Source of the DNA: an uncultured Planctomycetales bacterium
Lineage (GTDB): Bacteria > Planctomycetota > Planctomycetia > Isosphaerales > Isosphaeraceae
Length of the DNA: 13,162 bases
Direction: 5' to 3'
NCBI GenBank assembly: GCA_937907525.1
Contig: CALCIB010000291.1
Coordinates: forward strand, 1-13,162
A program made the position numbers and the translations under genes. The notes below the pieces were generated by a model. That model made no database searches and was not told where the DNA came from. It saw only the letters and a program-made list of their open reading frames with translations. Of this stretch, positions 7,015 through 12,402 are shown in pieces. Within the stretch, counting starts at the first letter, position 1; each line of letters starts with the position of its first letter.

Positions 7015-7839
7015 TCACGGCGCGTCCGCGGCGGTCGGCTCGCGGAGGCGGTCGCCGGCCTCGCCGCGGACGAATTGACGGACCCGCGGATCGGCGGCGT
7101 CCTCCAGGCCGGCGGCGGGCCCGTCGTAGATCACCTGGGGGTCGTCGCGGCCGACCCGAGCCAGCGGAAAGAGCATCACCACCCGGTCGGCCGCCTTGGC
7201 CACCGTCCGCATCTCGTGAGTCACCACGATCCCCGTCTTGCCCCCCTGGCGCTGGGTCTGCAGGATCAACTCGTTGATGACGTCGGTCATGATCGGGTCC
7301 AGCCCGGTGGTCGGCTCGTCGTAGAGCATGACCTCCGGGTCCAGCGCCAGGGCCCGCGCCAGCCCGACCCGCTTGCGTTGGCCGCCGGAGAGTTCCGCCG
7401 GCTTCTTCCGCTCCAGCCCCGGCGGGAGCCCAACGTCGCGGAGGCGGCGGGCGACGATCCCGGCGATCTGGTCCTCGCCGCAAATCCGATGCTCCCGCGG
7501 GCCGAAGGCGACGTTGTCGTAGACGTCCATGCTGTCGAAGAGGGCCGCCATCTGGAACAAAAAGCCGAACCGAAGCCGCAGCTTCACGAGCGCCCTGGCG
7601 CTCATCCGGGCGACGTCCTCCCCCTCGAAGAAGATCTGGCCGGAGGTCGGCTTGAGCAGGCCGACGACCAGCTTCAGGAGGACCGTCTTGCCGCAGCCGC
7701 TCTCGCCGATGACGCAAAGGGTCTGGCCGCGCCGGATCGTCAGGTTCAGCCCGCGAAGCACCTTGTGGCGACGGAACTGGATGGAGACGTCGCGGAACTC
7801 GATCAGGTCGTCCCCCGCCGTCGCGCCCCCGGCGCTCAT
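7015..7839 (-). CDS. mlaF: ABC transporter ATPase, MlaF family
   Basis: This cytoplasmic ATPase powers Mla-type phospholipid transport. All motifs are intact in the 274-residue product: Walker A GESGCGKT (45-52), Q-loop Q96, signature LSGGQ (150-154), Walker B MLYDEP (171-176, catalytic E175) and switch H208. The segment between Q-loop and signature (FQMAALFDSMDVYDNVAFGPRE) is typical of MlaF. The frame stays open far upstream, but translation should start at the ATG at 7837-7839. There the permease stop overlaps it as ATGA and the family N-terminus begins. The C-terminal tail after about residue 245 is where E. coli MlaF contacts MlaB; no MlaB gene is present here. Confidence 0.94.
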   Translation of the reverse strand: MSAGGATAGDDLIEFRDVSIQFRRHKVLRGLNLTIRRGQTLCVIGESGCGKTVLLKLVVGLLKPTSGQIFFEGEDVARMSARALVKLRLRFGFLFQMAALFDSMDVYDNVAFGPREHRICGEDQIAGIVARRLRDVGLPPGLERKKPAELSGGQRKRVGLARALALDPEVMLYDEPTTGLDPIMTDVINELILQTQRQGGKTGIVVTHEMRTVAKAADRVVMLFPLARVGRDDPQVIYDGPAAGLEDAADPRVRQFVRGEAGDRLREPTAADAP

Positions 7840-8699
7840 AGCAACCCCGGCGTGTGGGGCCAGTAGAGGCGGTACACGGTGTTCCAGAACAGACCCAGGA
7901 CGAAGTCCAGAAAGAGGATCCCCACGAACGAGAAGACGAACGCCTCGGTGGCCGCCTTGCCGACCCCCTCGGCCCCGGCGCCCGACTTGAACCCGCGATG
8001 GCAACTGACCAGGGCGATCGCCGCGCCGAAGAACAGGCTCTTGACCACGCCGACGAGGATGTCGATGCTCTCGACGAAATCGCGCGAGTGCTTCCAGTAG
8101 GCGTAGGAATCGATCCCCAGGACCTGGGTGCAGACGACCGCCCCGCCGATGACCCCCATGAAATCGGCCATCAGGGTCAAAAGCGGAATCAACAAGAGGC
8201 AGGCGAGGAACCGGGGGACGACCAGGTGGTGGATCGGGTCGGTCCCCAGCGCGGTCAGGGCGTCGATCTGCTCGGTGACGCGCATCGTCCCCAGTTCGGC
8301 GGCCATCGACGAGCCGACCCGGCCGGCGAGCATCGTGGCGGCCAGGACCGGGCCCAACTCCTTGACCAGCGAGAGGTTGATGACCGAGCCGAGCTTGGTC
8401 TCCAGGCCCATCGCCTGGAACTCGTGGTAGGTCTGCACGGCCAGCACCATGCCGATGAACGTCCCGGTGATCGCGACGACCGAGACGCTCCGCACGCCGA
8501 TCGCGTAGAAGATCGGCACCAGGACCGACCCCCGCGACCGCCGTCGCGCGATCCAGCCCAGGGCGCGCAGGGAGAAAAGGCTCACGTCGCCGATTTCGGC
8601 CACGCGCTCGAAGACCAGTTTGCCGAGGCGATGGACGGCGGTTTCCCCCCCGCCGCCGCCCGCCGCGTCGTCTCCAACCTCGATCGCCCCCGCGGCCAT
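7836..8699 (-). CDS. mlaE: ABC transporter permease, MlaE family
   Basis: This inner-membrane permease of the Mla/MCE lipid transporter has 287 residues. The MlaE signature is clear: KELGPVLAATMLAGRVGS (113-130) and AAELGTMRVTEQIDAL (133-148), followed by the late block CHRGFKSGAGAEGVGKAATE (233-252). About five hydrophobic segments are visible, near residues 60-90, 115-130, 160-190, 215-232 and 253-275. The first 25 residues, rich in Gly and Ala, exceed the usual family start. The ATG at 8699 has GAGGGAGA about 7 bases upstream, but a slightly later start cannot be excluded. The extension is too short for a fused STAS (MlaB) domain. The stop overlaps the mlaF ATG, implying coupled translation. 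Confidence 0.92.
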   Translation of the reverse strand: MAAGAIEVGDDAAGGGGGETAVHRLGKLVFERVAEIGDVSLFSLRALGWIARRRSRGSVLVPIFYAIGVRSVSVVAITGTFIGMVLAVQTYHEFQAMGLETKLGSVINLSLVKELGPVLAATMLAGRVGSSMAAELGTMRVTEQIDALTALGTDPIHHLVVPRFLACLLLIPLLTLMADFMGVIGGAVVCTQVLGIDSYAYWKHSRDFVESIDILVGVVKSLFFGAAIALVSCHRGFKSGAGAEGVGKAATEAFVFSFVGILFLDFVLGLFWNTVYRLYWPHTPGLL

Positions 8700-8810
8700 G
8701 CCGGCGTCTCCCTCGCAAGCGGTCTGAATCGCGACGATCCGGCCATCTTGGCCATTTCCCGGCCGTTGGCAAGGTCGATCGCCGCGGCGGACCCGATCGC
8801 GAGGAGGGCG

Positions 8811-9086
8811 TCAGCGGGCGACGCGGACGTAGATCCGGCCGTCGTGGATGCAGATGTCGGCCTCCACCCCCGCCAACTCCGGCACGGCCGCCTCGATGTA
8901 CTGGAACTGGGCGTCGCGATACCGCCGCACCGTCCGCCGGCCCCGCGTCAACGTCCTGGTCACCTCAAGCGCCGACAACCCCTTGAGCAAATCCAACAGC
9001 AACTCCGACACCGTTCGCCCCGAGGATCGCTCAAGGGACGGCGGCCGAAGGCTCGGAAGCGAATCGACGCGAAACTGGTCGAACAT
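8811..9086 (-). CDS. Conserved-looking small protein of unknown function upstream of mlaE
   Basis: I do not recognise this 91-residue protein. The middle (about residues 26-60, SELLLDLLKGLSALEVTRTL then RGRRTVRRYRD) looks helical and strongly basic. The end (YIEAAVPELAGVEADICIHDGRIYVRVAR) looks like alternating strands closing on the last residue. There is no signal peptide or membrane segment, so it is probably cytoplasmic. Codon use becomes typical of the window's genes (G/C third bases) from about residue 40, supporting a real gene. AGGA lies about 10 bases before the ATG. It is on the same strand as mlaE, 111 bases ahead, and could be the first gene of that transcript or independent. The basic helix suggests nucleic-acid or phosphate contact, but that is speculation. 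Confidence 0.6.
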   Translation of the reverse strand: MFDQFRVDSLPSLRPPSLERSSGRTVSELLLDLLKGLSALEVTRTLTRGRRTVRRYRDAQFQYIEAAVPELAGVEADICIHDGRIYVRVAR

Positions 9087-9379
9087 GGCTTGAGCGTCCT
9101 AGGTTTGCCGAGGTCGCGGGGTTCCGCGAATCCGTCGGGGAATGCCCGCGCGCGCCTGAGCCCCCCACCGTCGCGCTCAATCCGGCGCGACGGTTCGCGA
9201 GGCCGGCAAGGCCCGGATTCCAAAATCCGAAACTCTTCGCGATCAAGAGGTTGACACGAACCGAACTCGACCCGGCGGCGCCGGATCGGCGAAGCGGGCC
9301 CGCCGGCGCCTCCGATTCCTCATCGAATCCGCGTCCGACCATCCGACCCATCAATGCACGGACGGTGGGATCAAGTCTT

Positions 9380-9408
9380 ACTATAACGCACGCCTCCAAG
9401 GATTCGAA
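9380..9408 (-). promoter_or_regulatory. Candidate promoter for the 91-residue gene and possibly the mla operon
   Basis: On the minus strand TTCGAA (9403-9408) and TATAGT (9380-9385) are separated by 17 bases. The -10 box is good and the -35 weak. The AT-rich palindromes immediately upstream could act as an UP element or an activator site. Confidence 0.4.
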
Positions 9409-9410
9409 CG

Positions 9411-9441
9411 GGAAATTTCCATTGACGGCGAGGAATTTTCC
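9411..9441. promoter_or_regulatory. Twin AT-rich palindromes 21 bases apart (possible operator)
   Basis: GGAAATTTCC (9411-9420, perfect palindrome) and GGAATTTTCC (9432-9441, one change) have the same outer bases and centres 21 bases apart, two helical turns. They sit just upstream of the candidate minus-strand promoter and 18 bases beyond the stop of the phosphatase fusion gene. The two copies can also pair with each other as an RNA stem with one mismatch. Confidence 0.4.
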
Positions 9442-9458
9442 AGATCGAGGGGGGCGAT

Positions 9459-10616
9459 TCAGGAGGAAGGGGCGCGCTCGGCGACGCCCATTTCGTCGAG
9501 GCGACGGGCGAGCATTCGTTGGATCGTCTCGGCGGCGCGGCGGTAGGTGGGCAGGTCGGACCCGACGGGGTCGGGGACGTCGCGACCGTCGGGGTCGAGA
9601 AGGGAGACGGACGACCGGGACTCCGGCGCCAGTTCCAGGAGCAGGTCCAGGTGGTCGGCGGTCATGACGAAGAGGCGGTCGGCCTGGCGGAGCAGGTCCG
9701 AGTCGAGGGCGCGGCCGCGGTGCCGCTCCAGCGACCCCCCCAGGGAGCGAACGACCTCCACGGCGAAGGGCGCCGCGGGAGCCCCCTGGGCCGCGGCCAC
9801 CCCGGCGGAGACGACGGTGTAGCCTCGGCCGGGGAGTTCGTCGGGGCGGCAGTCGAGCCGGCGGGCCAGCATGAGCTTGCAGACGGCCTCGGCCATGGGG
9901 CTGCGGCAGGTGTTGCCCGTGCAGACGAACGCCAGGATCCGCCCGGCGCGGGCGGCGAGCGTCTCGGCGTCGACGGCGCCGGGGCGGACGATCGCCCATC
10001 GGTCTTCCTCGACTCGAACCGCCGTGGCGGCCCGGCCCGGGCGGGCGGGACCGGAATCGACCGTCATCGCGACGTCGGCCGCGACGCGCAGGGGATCGGC
10101 GGTCGTGGCGGGCGAGCCGTCCGGGTTCCTAACCGGCCCCAGGACCAGCGGCGCCGGGCAGAACCGCGCCGCCTGGCGGAGCAGCGGGGCCTCCGGACAG
10201 CCCAGGGCGATCTCGCCGCCGGGCGCGATCAGCGCCTGGACCTCGGCCGGGAGGCGGTCGAAAAGACCGCCGCGCGACGGCCTGGGGAAATGCAAGGCGA
10301 CCGGCCCCGGCCACGACCGCCGCGCCAGCCGCTCGGCCGTCTCCGAGGCCTCGGGGACCCAATCGGCGACCTCGCCGGGCCCCTTCACGACGATCGTCAA
10401 GGGCTCCGGCTCGGCGACGCCCGCCCGGCCGCGGAGCCGAGCGACTCCGTCGGGATTCAAGGCGCTGCACGCCAGGCGGTAGACCGTCTCCGCGGCCAGC
10501 CCGACGACGCCTCCTTGCGCCAGGCACGCCGCGACCCGATGCACCACGTCGCGCGGATCGTCGCATTCCGACAGGTCGATCCACTGGGGATGGGAGGGGG
10601 CGGGGTTGGCCGTCAT
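9459..10616 (-). CDS. Sua5/YrdC-like domain fused to a low-molecular-weight phosphatase (YwlE-like)
   Basis: The 385-residue protein has two domains. Residues about 15-215 follow the Sua5/YrdC fold, whose normal members make threonylcarbamoyl-AMP for tRNA t6A. Here the hallmark motifs are altered: the usual PTET-YGL reads AAETVYRL (41-48), KGRP reads RGRAG (62-66), the SAN motif reads PVRN (161-164) and STVV reads ATAV (197-200). SWPGP (101-105) remains. Residues about 226-378 form a low-molecular-weight phosphatase with the P-loop CTGNTCRSP (C232 nucleophile, R238, S239) and general acid D349 in DVPDP. T236 in the loop is the residue that marks B. subtilis YwlE as a protein-arginine phosphatase, whereas tyrosine phosphatases carry a larger aliphatic residue there. 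The phosphatase half looks active and the Sua5 half probably is not. The start lies 37 bases after the DUF493 stop, suggesting an operon. Confidence 0.85.
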   Translation of the reverse strand: MTANPAPSHPQWIDLSECDDPRDVVHRVAACLAQGGVVGLAAETVYRLACSALNPDGVARLRGRAGVAEPEPLTIVVKGPGEVADWVPEASETAERLARRSWPGPVALHFPRPSRGGLFDRLPAEVQALIAPGGEIALGCPEAPLLRQAARFCPAPLVLGPVRNPDGSPATTADPLRVAADVAMTVDSGPARPGRAATAVRVEEDRWAIVRPGAVDAETLAARAGRILAFVCTGNTCRSPMAEAVCKLMLARRLDCRPDELPGRGYTVVSAGVAAAQGAPAAPFAVEVVRSLGGSLERHRGRALDSDLLRQADRLFVMTADHLDLLLELAPESRSSVSLLDPDGRDVPDPVGSDLPTYRRAAETIQRMLARRLDEMGVAERAPSS

Positions 10617-10653
10617 GGCGTTCCGATGGGTCCGGCGCGGGGCGAGGTGCGGA

Positions 10654-10950
10654 TCAGAGCAGCAGCGTCAGGCCGTCGACGGCCTGAAGCGCCGCGTAGA
10701 TCGCGCGGACCTGCTCCGCGTTCTGGACTGTGACGTGAAGCGTGACGGCGACGTGCCGTCCCTTCCTCGTGGCTCGAACCGAGTAATCCAGATCGGACGC
10801 CGACGGCAGTTGCGCCGCGGCCGCGTCCACGACTCGTCGTTCGAACCCGCCTTCCGCGATCCCGATCGCCTTGATCGTGTAGGCGCCGGGGAACGGGTGG
10901 GTCGATTCCAGCAGGTCGACCGAGGGCCGATGGTCGGGATGATGGTCCAT
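10654..10950 (-). CDS. DUF493/YbeD-family small protein
   Basis: The 98-residue product matches the YbeD/DUF493 pattern (PF04359), a small ferredoxin-like alpha/beta domain. Its strand PGAYTIKAIGIA (21-32) is followed by a helix. The conserved turn-strand TRKGRHVAVTLHVTV (61-75) comes next, and the final helix NAEQVRAIYAALQAVDGLTL ends in Leu-Leu-Leu. The biochemical role of the family is not established; in E. coli ybeD neighbours lipB, but no lipoate gene is here. The ATG at 10950 is chosen because GGAGGA lies about 5 bases upstream (10955-10960). The longer reading from 11010 adds 20 residues with no family counterpart. The stop is 37 bases before the phosphatase fusion, so the two are probably cotranscribed. 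Confidence 0.85.
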   Translation of the reverse strand: MDHHPDHRPSVDLLESTHPFPGAYTIKAIGIAEGGFERRVVDAAAAQLPSASDLDYSVRATRKGRHVAVTLHVTVQNAEQVRAIYAALQAVDGLTLLL

Positions 10951-11005
10951 GGCTTCCTCCCGGAAATGGGCCGTCGCGGCTGCTCCTTGGAACGGATCAC
11001 CCTGA

Positions 11006-11034
11006 ATCATACGCCCTGACGCGCCGGATCGGAA
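11006..11034 (-). promoter_or_regulatory. Candidate promoter for the DUF493-phosphatase operon
   Basis: On the minus strand TTCCGA (11029-11034) and TATGAT (11006-11011) are separated by 17 bases. This would place the transcription start near 11000, about 50 bases before the DUF493 ATG. The -35 is poor, so support rests on spacing and position. Confidence 0.35.
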
Positions 11035-11067
11035 ACCCGGCGCAGGCCGGCCTCCCCCGAACGCGAA

Positions 11068-11103
11068 CGGCCTCGCCGCCGACTCGACTCGGAAGCGAGG
11101 CCG
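11068..11103. terminator. Stem-loop, possible terminator after the small basic gene
   Basis: CGGCCTCGC (11068-11076) and GCGAGGCCG (11095-11103) form a perfect 9-base stem with an 18-base loop. It lies about 40 bases past the stop of the minus-strand 29-codon gene and before the next operon's promoter. Only a weak T-containing stretch follows on the minus strand, so termination may be inefficient or the stem may only protect the RNA end. Confidence 0.4.
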
Positions 11104-11141
11104 CCGGGATCGGCGCGGCGCGGTCGGACCTCCGCGGCGGT

Positions 11142-11231
11142 TTACTTCTTGCGGTGGCGGATCTTGCTGCGCATCCGGCGCTTCTTGCGACCGACCTTCC
11201 GGCGACCCTTGCCTCGACGACGACTTGCCAT
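11142..11231 (-). CDS. 29-residue, extremely basic small protein (ribosomal-type candidate)
   Basis: This short frame runs from ATG (11229-11231) to TAA (11142-11144). Its 29 residues include 11 Arg and 7 Lys with no acidic residue. The order is MASRRRGKGRRK, then VGRKKRRMRSKIRHRKK. AGGAGA (11236-11241) lies 4 bases before the start, a strong ribosome binding site, and a candidate promoter lies upstream. Composition and the KKRRMR-type core resemble the tiny ribosome-associated families Thx (bTHX) and AURKAIP1/COX24 (mS38, and bacterial bL38); I cannot decide between them. Such proteins bind rRNA. It appears monocistronic, with a stem-loop behind it. The window's only other ribosome-linked genes are the rRNA-modification pair at 2278-4622. 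Confidence 0.72.
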   Translation of the reverse strand: MASRRRGKGRRKVGRKKRRMRSKIRHRKK

Positions 11232-11308
11232 GCGCTCTCCTTCGGATTCCATGAATTCGACGCGGACGCGGCGGTCCCGCGGCCGCGCGAACTCGACCTT
11301 ATCCCTTT

Positions 11309-11339
11309 ATTGTATACCGCGGCGACGCCCAGGGCTCAA
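11309..11339 (-). promoter_or_regulatory. Candidate promoter for the 29-residue basic gene
   Basis: On the minus strand TTGAGC (11334-11339) is followed by TATACAAT (11309-11316). Using TATACA the spacing is 17, using TACAAT it is 19. The -35 overlaps the stop codon of the upstream dehydrogenase gene. The same TTGAGC/TACAAT pair occurs before glyA. Confidence 0.5.
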
Positions 11340-12259
11340 GCGCCCTTCCCGCCCTTCCAGTCGACCCGCGACAGCTCGGCCAACGCCAGGATCAGCGCCT
11401 GGTGCCCCTTCCTCGCCATCCCCTGGGCCGCGACCGCCCGGTAAAGCTGCTCGGCCAGGGCCAGCCCCGGCATGACCAGCCCCATCCGTCGCGACTCCGA
11501 AAGCGCGATCCCCAGGTCCTTCAGGAAGTGCTCCACGAAGAAGCCCGCCTCGTAGTCGCCGGCGATGATCCGAGGGCCCAGGTGGCTCAGGGCCCACGAC
11601 CCGGCCGCGCCGGAGCCGACGCTCTTGAGGACCGTCTCCGGGTCCAGCCCCGCCTTGTGGGCGTACAGAAGCGCCTCGCAGACGCCGACGATGCCGGAGG
11701 CGATCAACGTCTGGTTGACCATCTTGGTGTGCTGGCCGGAGCCCGGCGGCCCCTGGAAGGCGATCGTCCGGCCGAGGGCCTCGAACAGCGGTCGAAGCGA
11801 ATCGGCGACCGCCTCGTCGCCGCCGATCATGATCGACAGCCCCCCCTCGCGCGCGCCCACGTCGCCGCCGGAGACCGGCGCGTCGAGGGCGGCGACGCCT
11901 TTCGCGCCGGCCTTCTCGGCGATCTCCACGGCCAGGGTCGGCTCGCTGGTGGTCATGTCCACCAGCACCGAGCCGGCCGCGGCGGTCGAGAGGACCCCGC
12001 GAGGGCCCAGGACCACCTCGCGGACGTCCCTGGGATAGCCGACGATCGTGAAGACCACGTCCGAGGCCGCGGCCACCTCCGCCGGCGAGCCGACGCGCCT
12101 CGCCCCCGCGGCGACCAGGTCGTCGGCCTTCTCCTTGGTCCGGTTGTGGACCGTCGCCGAGTACCCGGCCTCGATCAGCCGGCCGCACATCGACGAGCCC
12201 ATCACCCCCGTCCCGATCCAGCCGATCCGCGTCTTCCCCGGTTCGATCGCGAGCCCCAT
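11336..12259 (-). CDS. NAD(P)-dependent beta-hydroxyacid dehydrogenase (3-hydroxyisobutyrate dehydrogenase family)
   Basis: Members oxidise 3-hydroxyisobutyrate or reduce tartronate or succinate semialdehyde; the substrate cannot be settled from sequence. The 307-residue protein has the Rossmann motif GWIGTGVMG (13-21) and NRT at 39-41 after the second strand, which suggests NADP preference. The substrate motif DAPVSGGDVGAREG lies at 126-139. The catalytic lysine is K179 in GSGQHTKMVNQ (173-183), and the late FLKDLG motif (245-250) holds K247. The ATG at 12259 is chosen because the family N-terminus begins there, with a purine-rich GGAGG-type stretch upstream; the frame stays open for 45 more codons that look non-coding. 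It diverges from glyA across 143 bases. A link to serine, glycine or glyoxylate metabolism is possible but only suggested by this neighbour. Confidence 0.88.
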   Translation of the reverse strand: MGLAIEPGKTRIGWIGTGVMGSSMCGRLIEAGYSATVHNRTKEKADDLVAAGARRVGSPAEVAAASDVVFTIVGYPRDVREVVLGPRGVLSTAAAGSVLVDMTTSEPTLAVEIAEKAGAKGVAALDAPVSGGDVGAREGGLSIMIGGDEAVADSLRPLFEALGRTIAFQGPPGSGQHTKMVNQTLIASGIVGVCEALLYAHKAGLDPETVLKSVGSGAAGSWALSHLGPRIIAGDYEAGFFVEHFLKDLGIALSESRRMGLVMPGLALAEQLYRAVAAQGMARKGHQALILALAELSRVDWKGGKGA

Positions 12260-12286
12260 GCCGTCCCCCCTCCGCGTCCCGCGGCC

Positions 12287-12316
12287 TTGAGCCCCCGCCG
12301 GGGCGGCCGATACAAT
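12287..12316 (+). promoter_or_regulatory. Candidate glyA promoter
   Basis: TTGAGC (12287-12292) and TACAAT (12311-12316) are 18 bases apart on the plus strand. They predict transcription from about 12323 and a leader near 80 bases. The spacer contains the stem CCCCGCCGGGG. Confidence 0.55.
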
Positions 12317-12335
12317 CCTCTCTCCAGACCGCCGA

Positions 12336-12341
12336 ATTATA
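12336..12341 (-). promoter_or_regulatory. Candidate -10 box for the dehydrogenase gene
   Basis: The minus strand reads a perfect TATAAT here, about 77 bases before the dehydrogenase start. The expected -35 position (12359-12364, GTCCGG) is poor. With the glyA promoter it would form overlapping divergent promoters in one short gap. Confidence 0.4.
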
Positions 12342-12402
12342 CCGCCCCGACACCGACCCCGGACGACGCGGCCCCTCCTCAACGACGATTGCAAGGGACG
12401 AC

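Larger units (their letters stand above)
9087..9458. other. 372-base intergenic region with AT-rich regulatory-looking core
   Basis: No convincing gene lies between the Sua5-like/phosphatase stop and the start of the 91-residue gene. The half near 9360-9445 is unusually AT-rich for this genome and holds a candidate promoter and twin palindromes, listed separately. The rest is GC-rich, with only short stems such as CGGAT/ATCCG around 9222-9237. If the promoter is used, the 91-residue gene has a leader of nearly 290 bases. Confidence 0.5.

Noticed and set aside
5752..7866. 704-codon plus-strand open frame opposite the mla operon
   Set aside because: It is antisense to three well-supported genes (MlaD, MlaF and part of MlaE). 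It is rich in Gly, Asp, Val, Arg and Leu without domain motifs, as expected for a GC-rich complementary frame.
7840..8772. Upstream extension of the MlaF frame to 585 codons
   Set aside because: The extension overlaps the MlaE gene in another frame. The ATP-binding protein begins at the ATG that overlaps the MlaE stop.
9251..9256. Perfect TTGACA on the plus strand
   Set aside because: No -10-like sequence occurs 16-19 bases downstream and no plus-strand gene follows.
9251..9667. 138-codon plus-strand frame in the gap before the phosphatase fusion
   Set aside because: Its second half is antisense to the phosphatase coding region, it is dominated by Arg and Gly, and it lacks a ribosome binding site.
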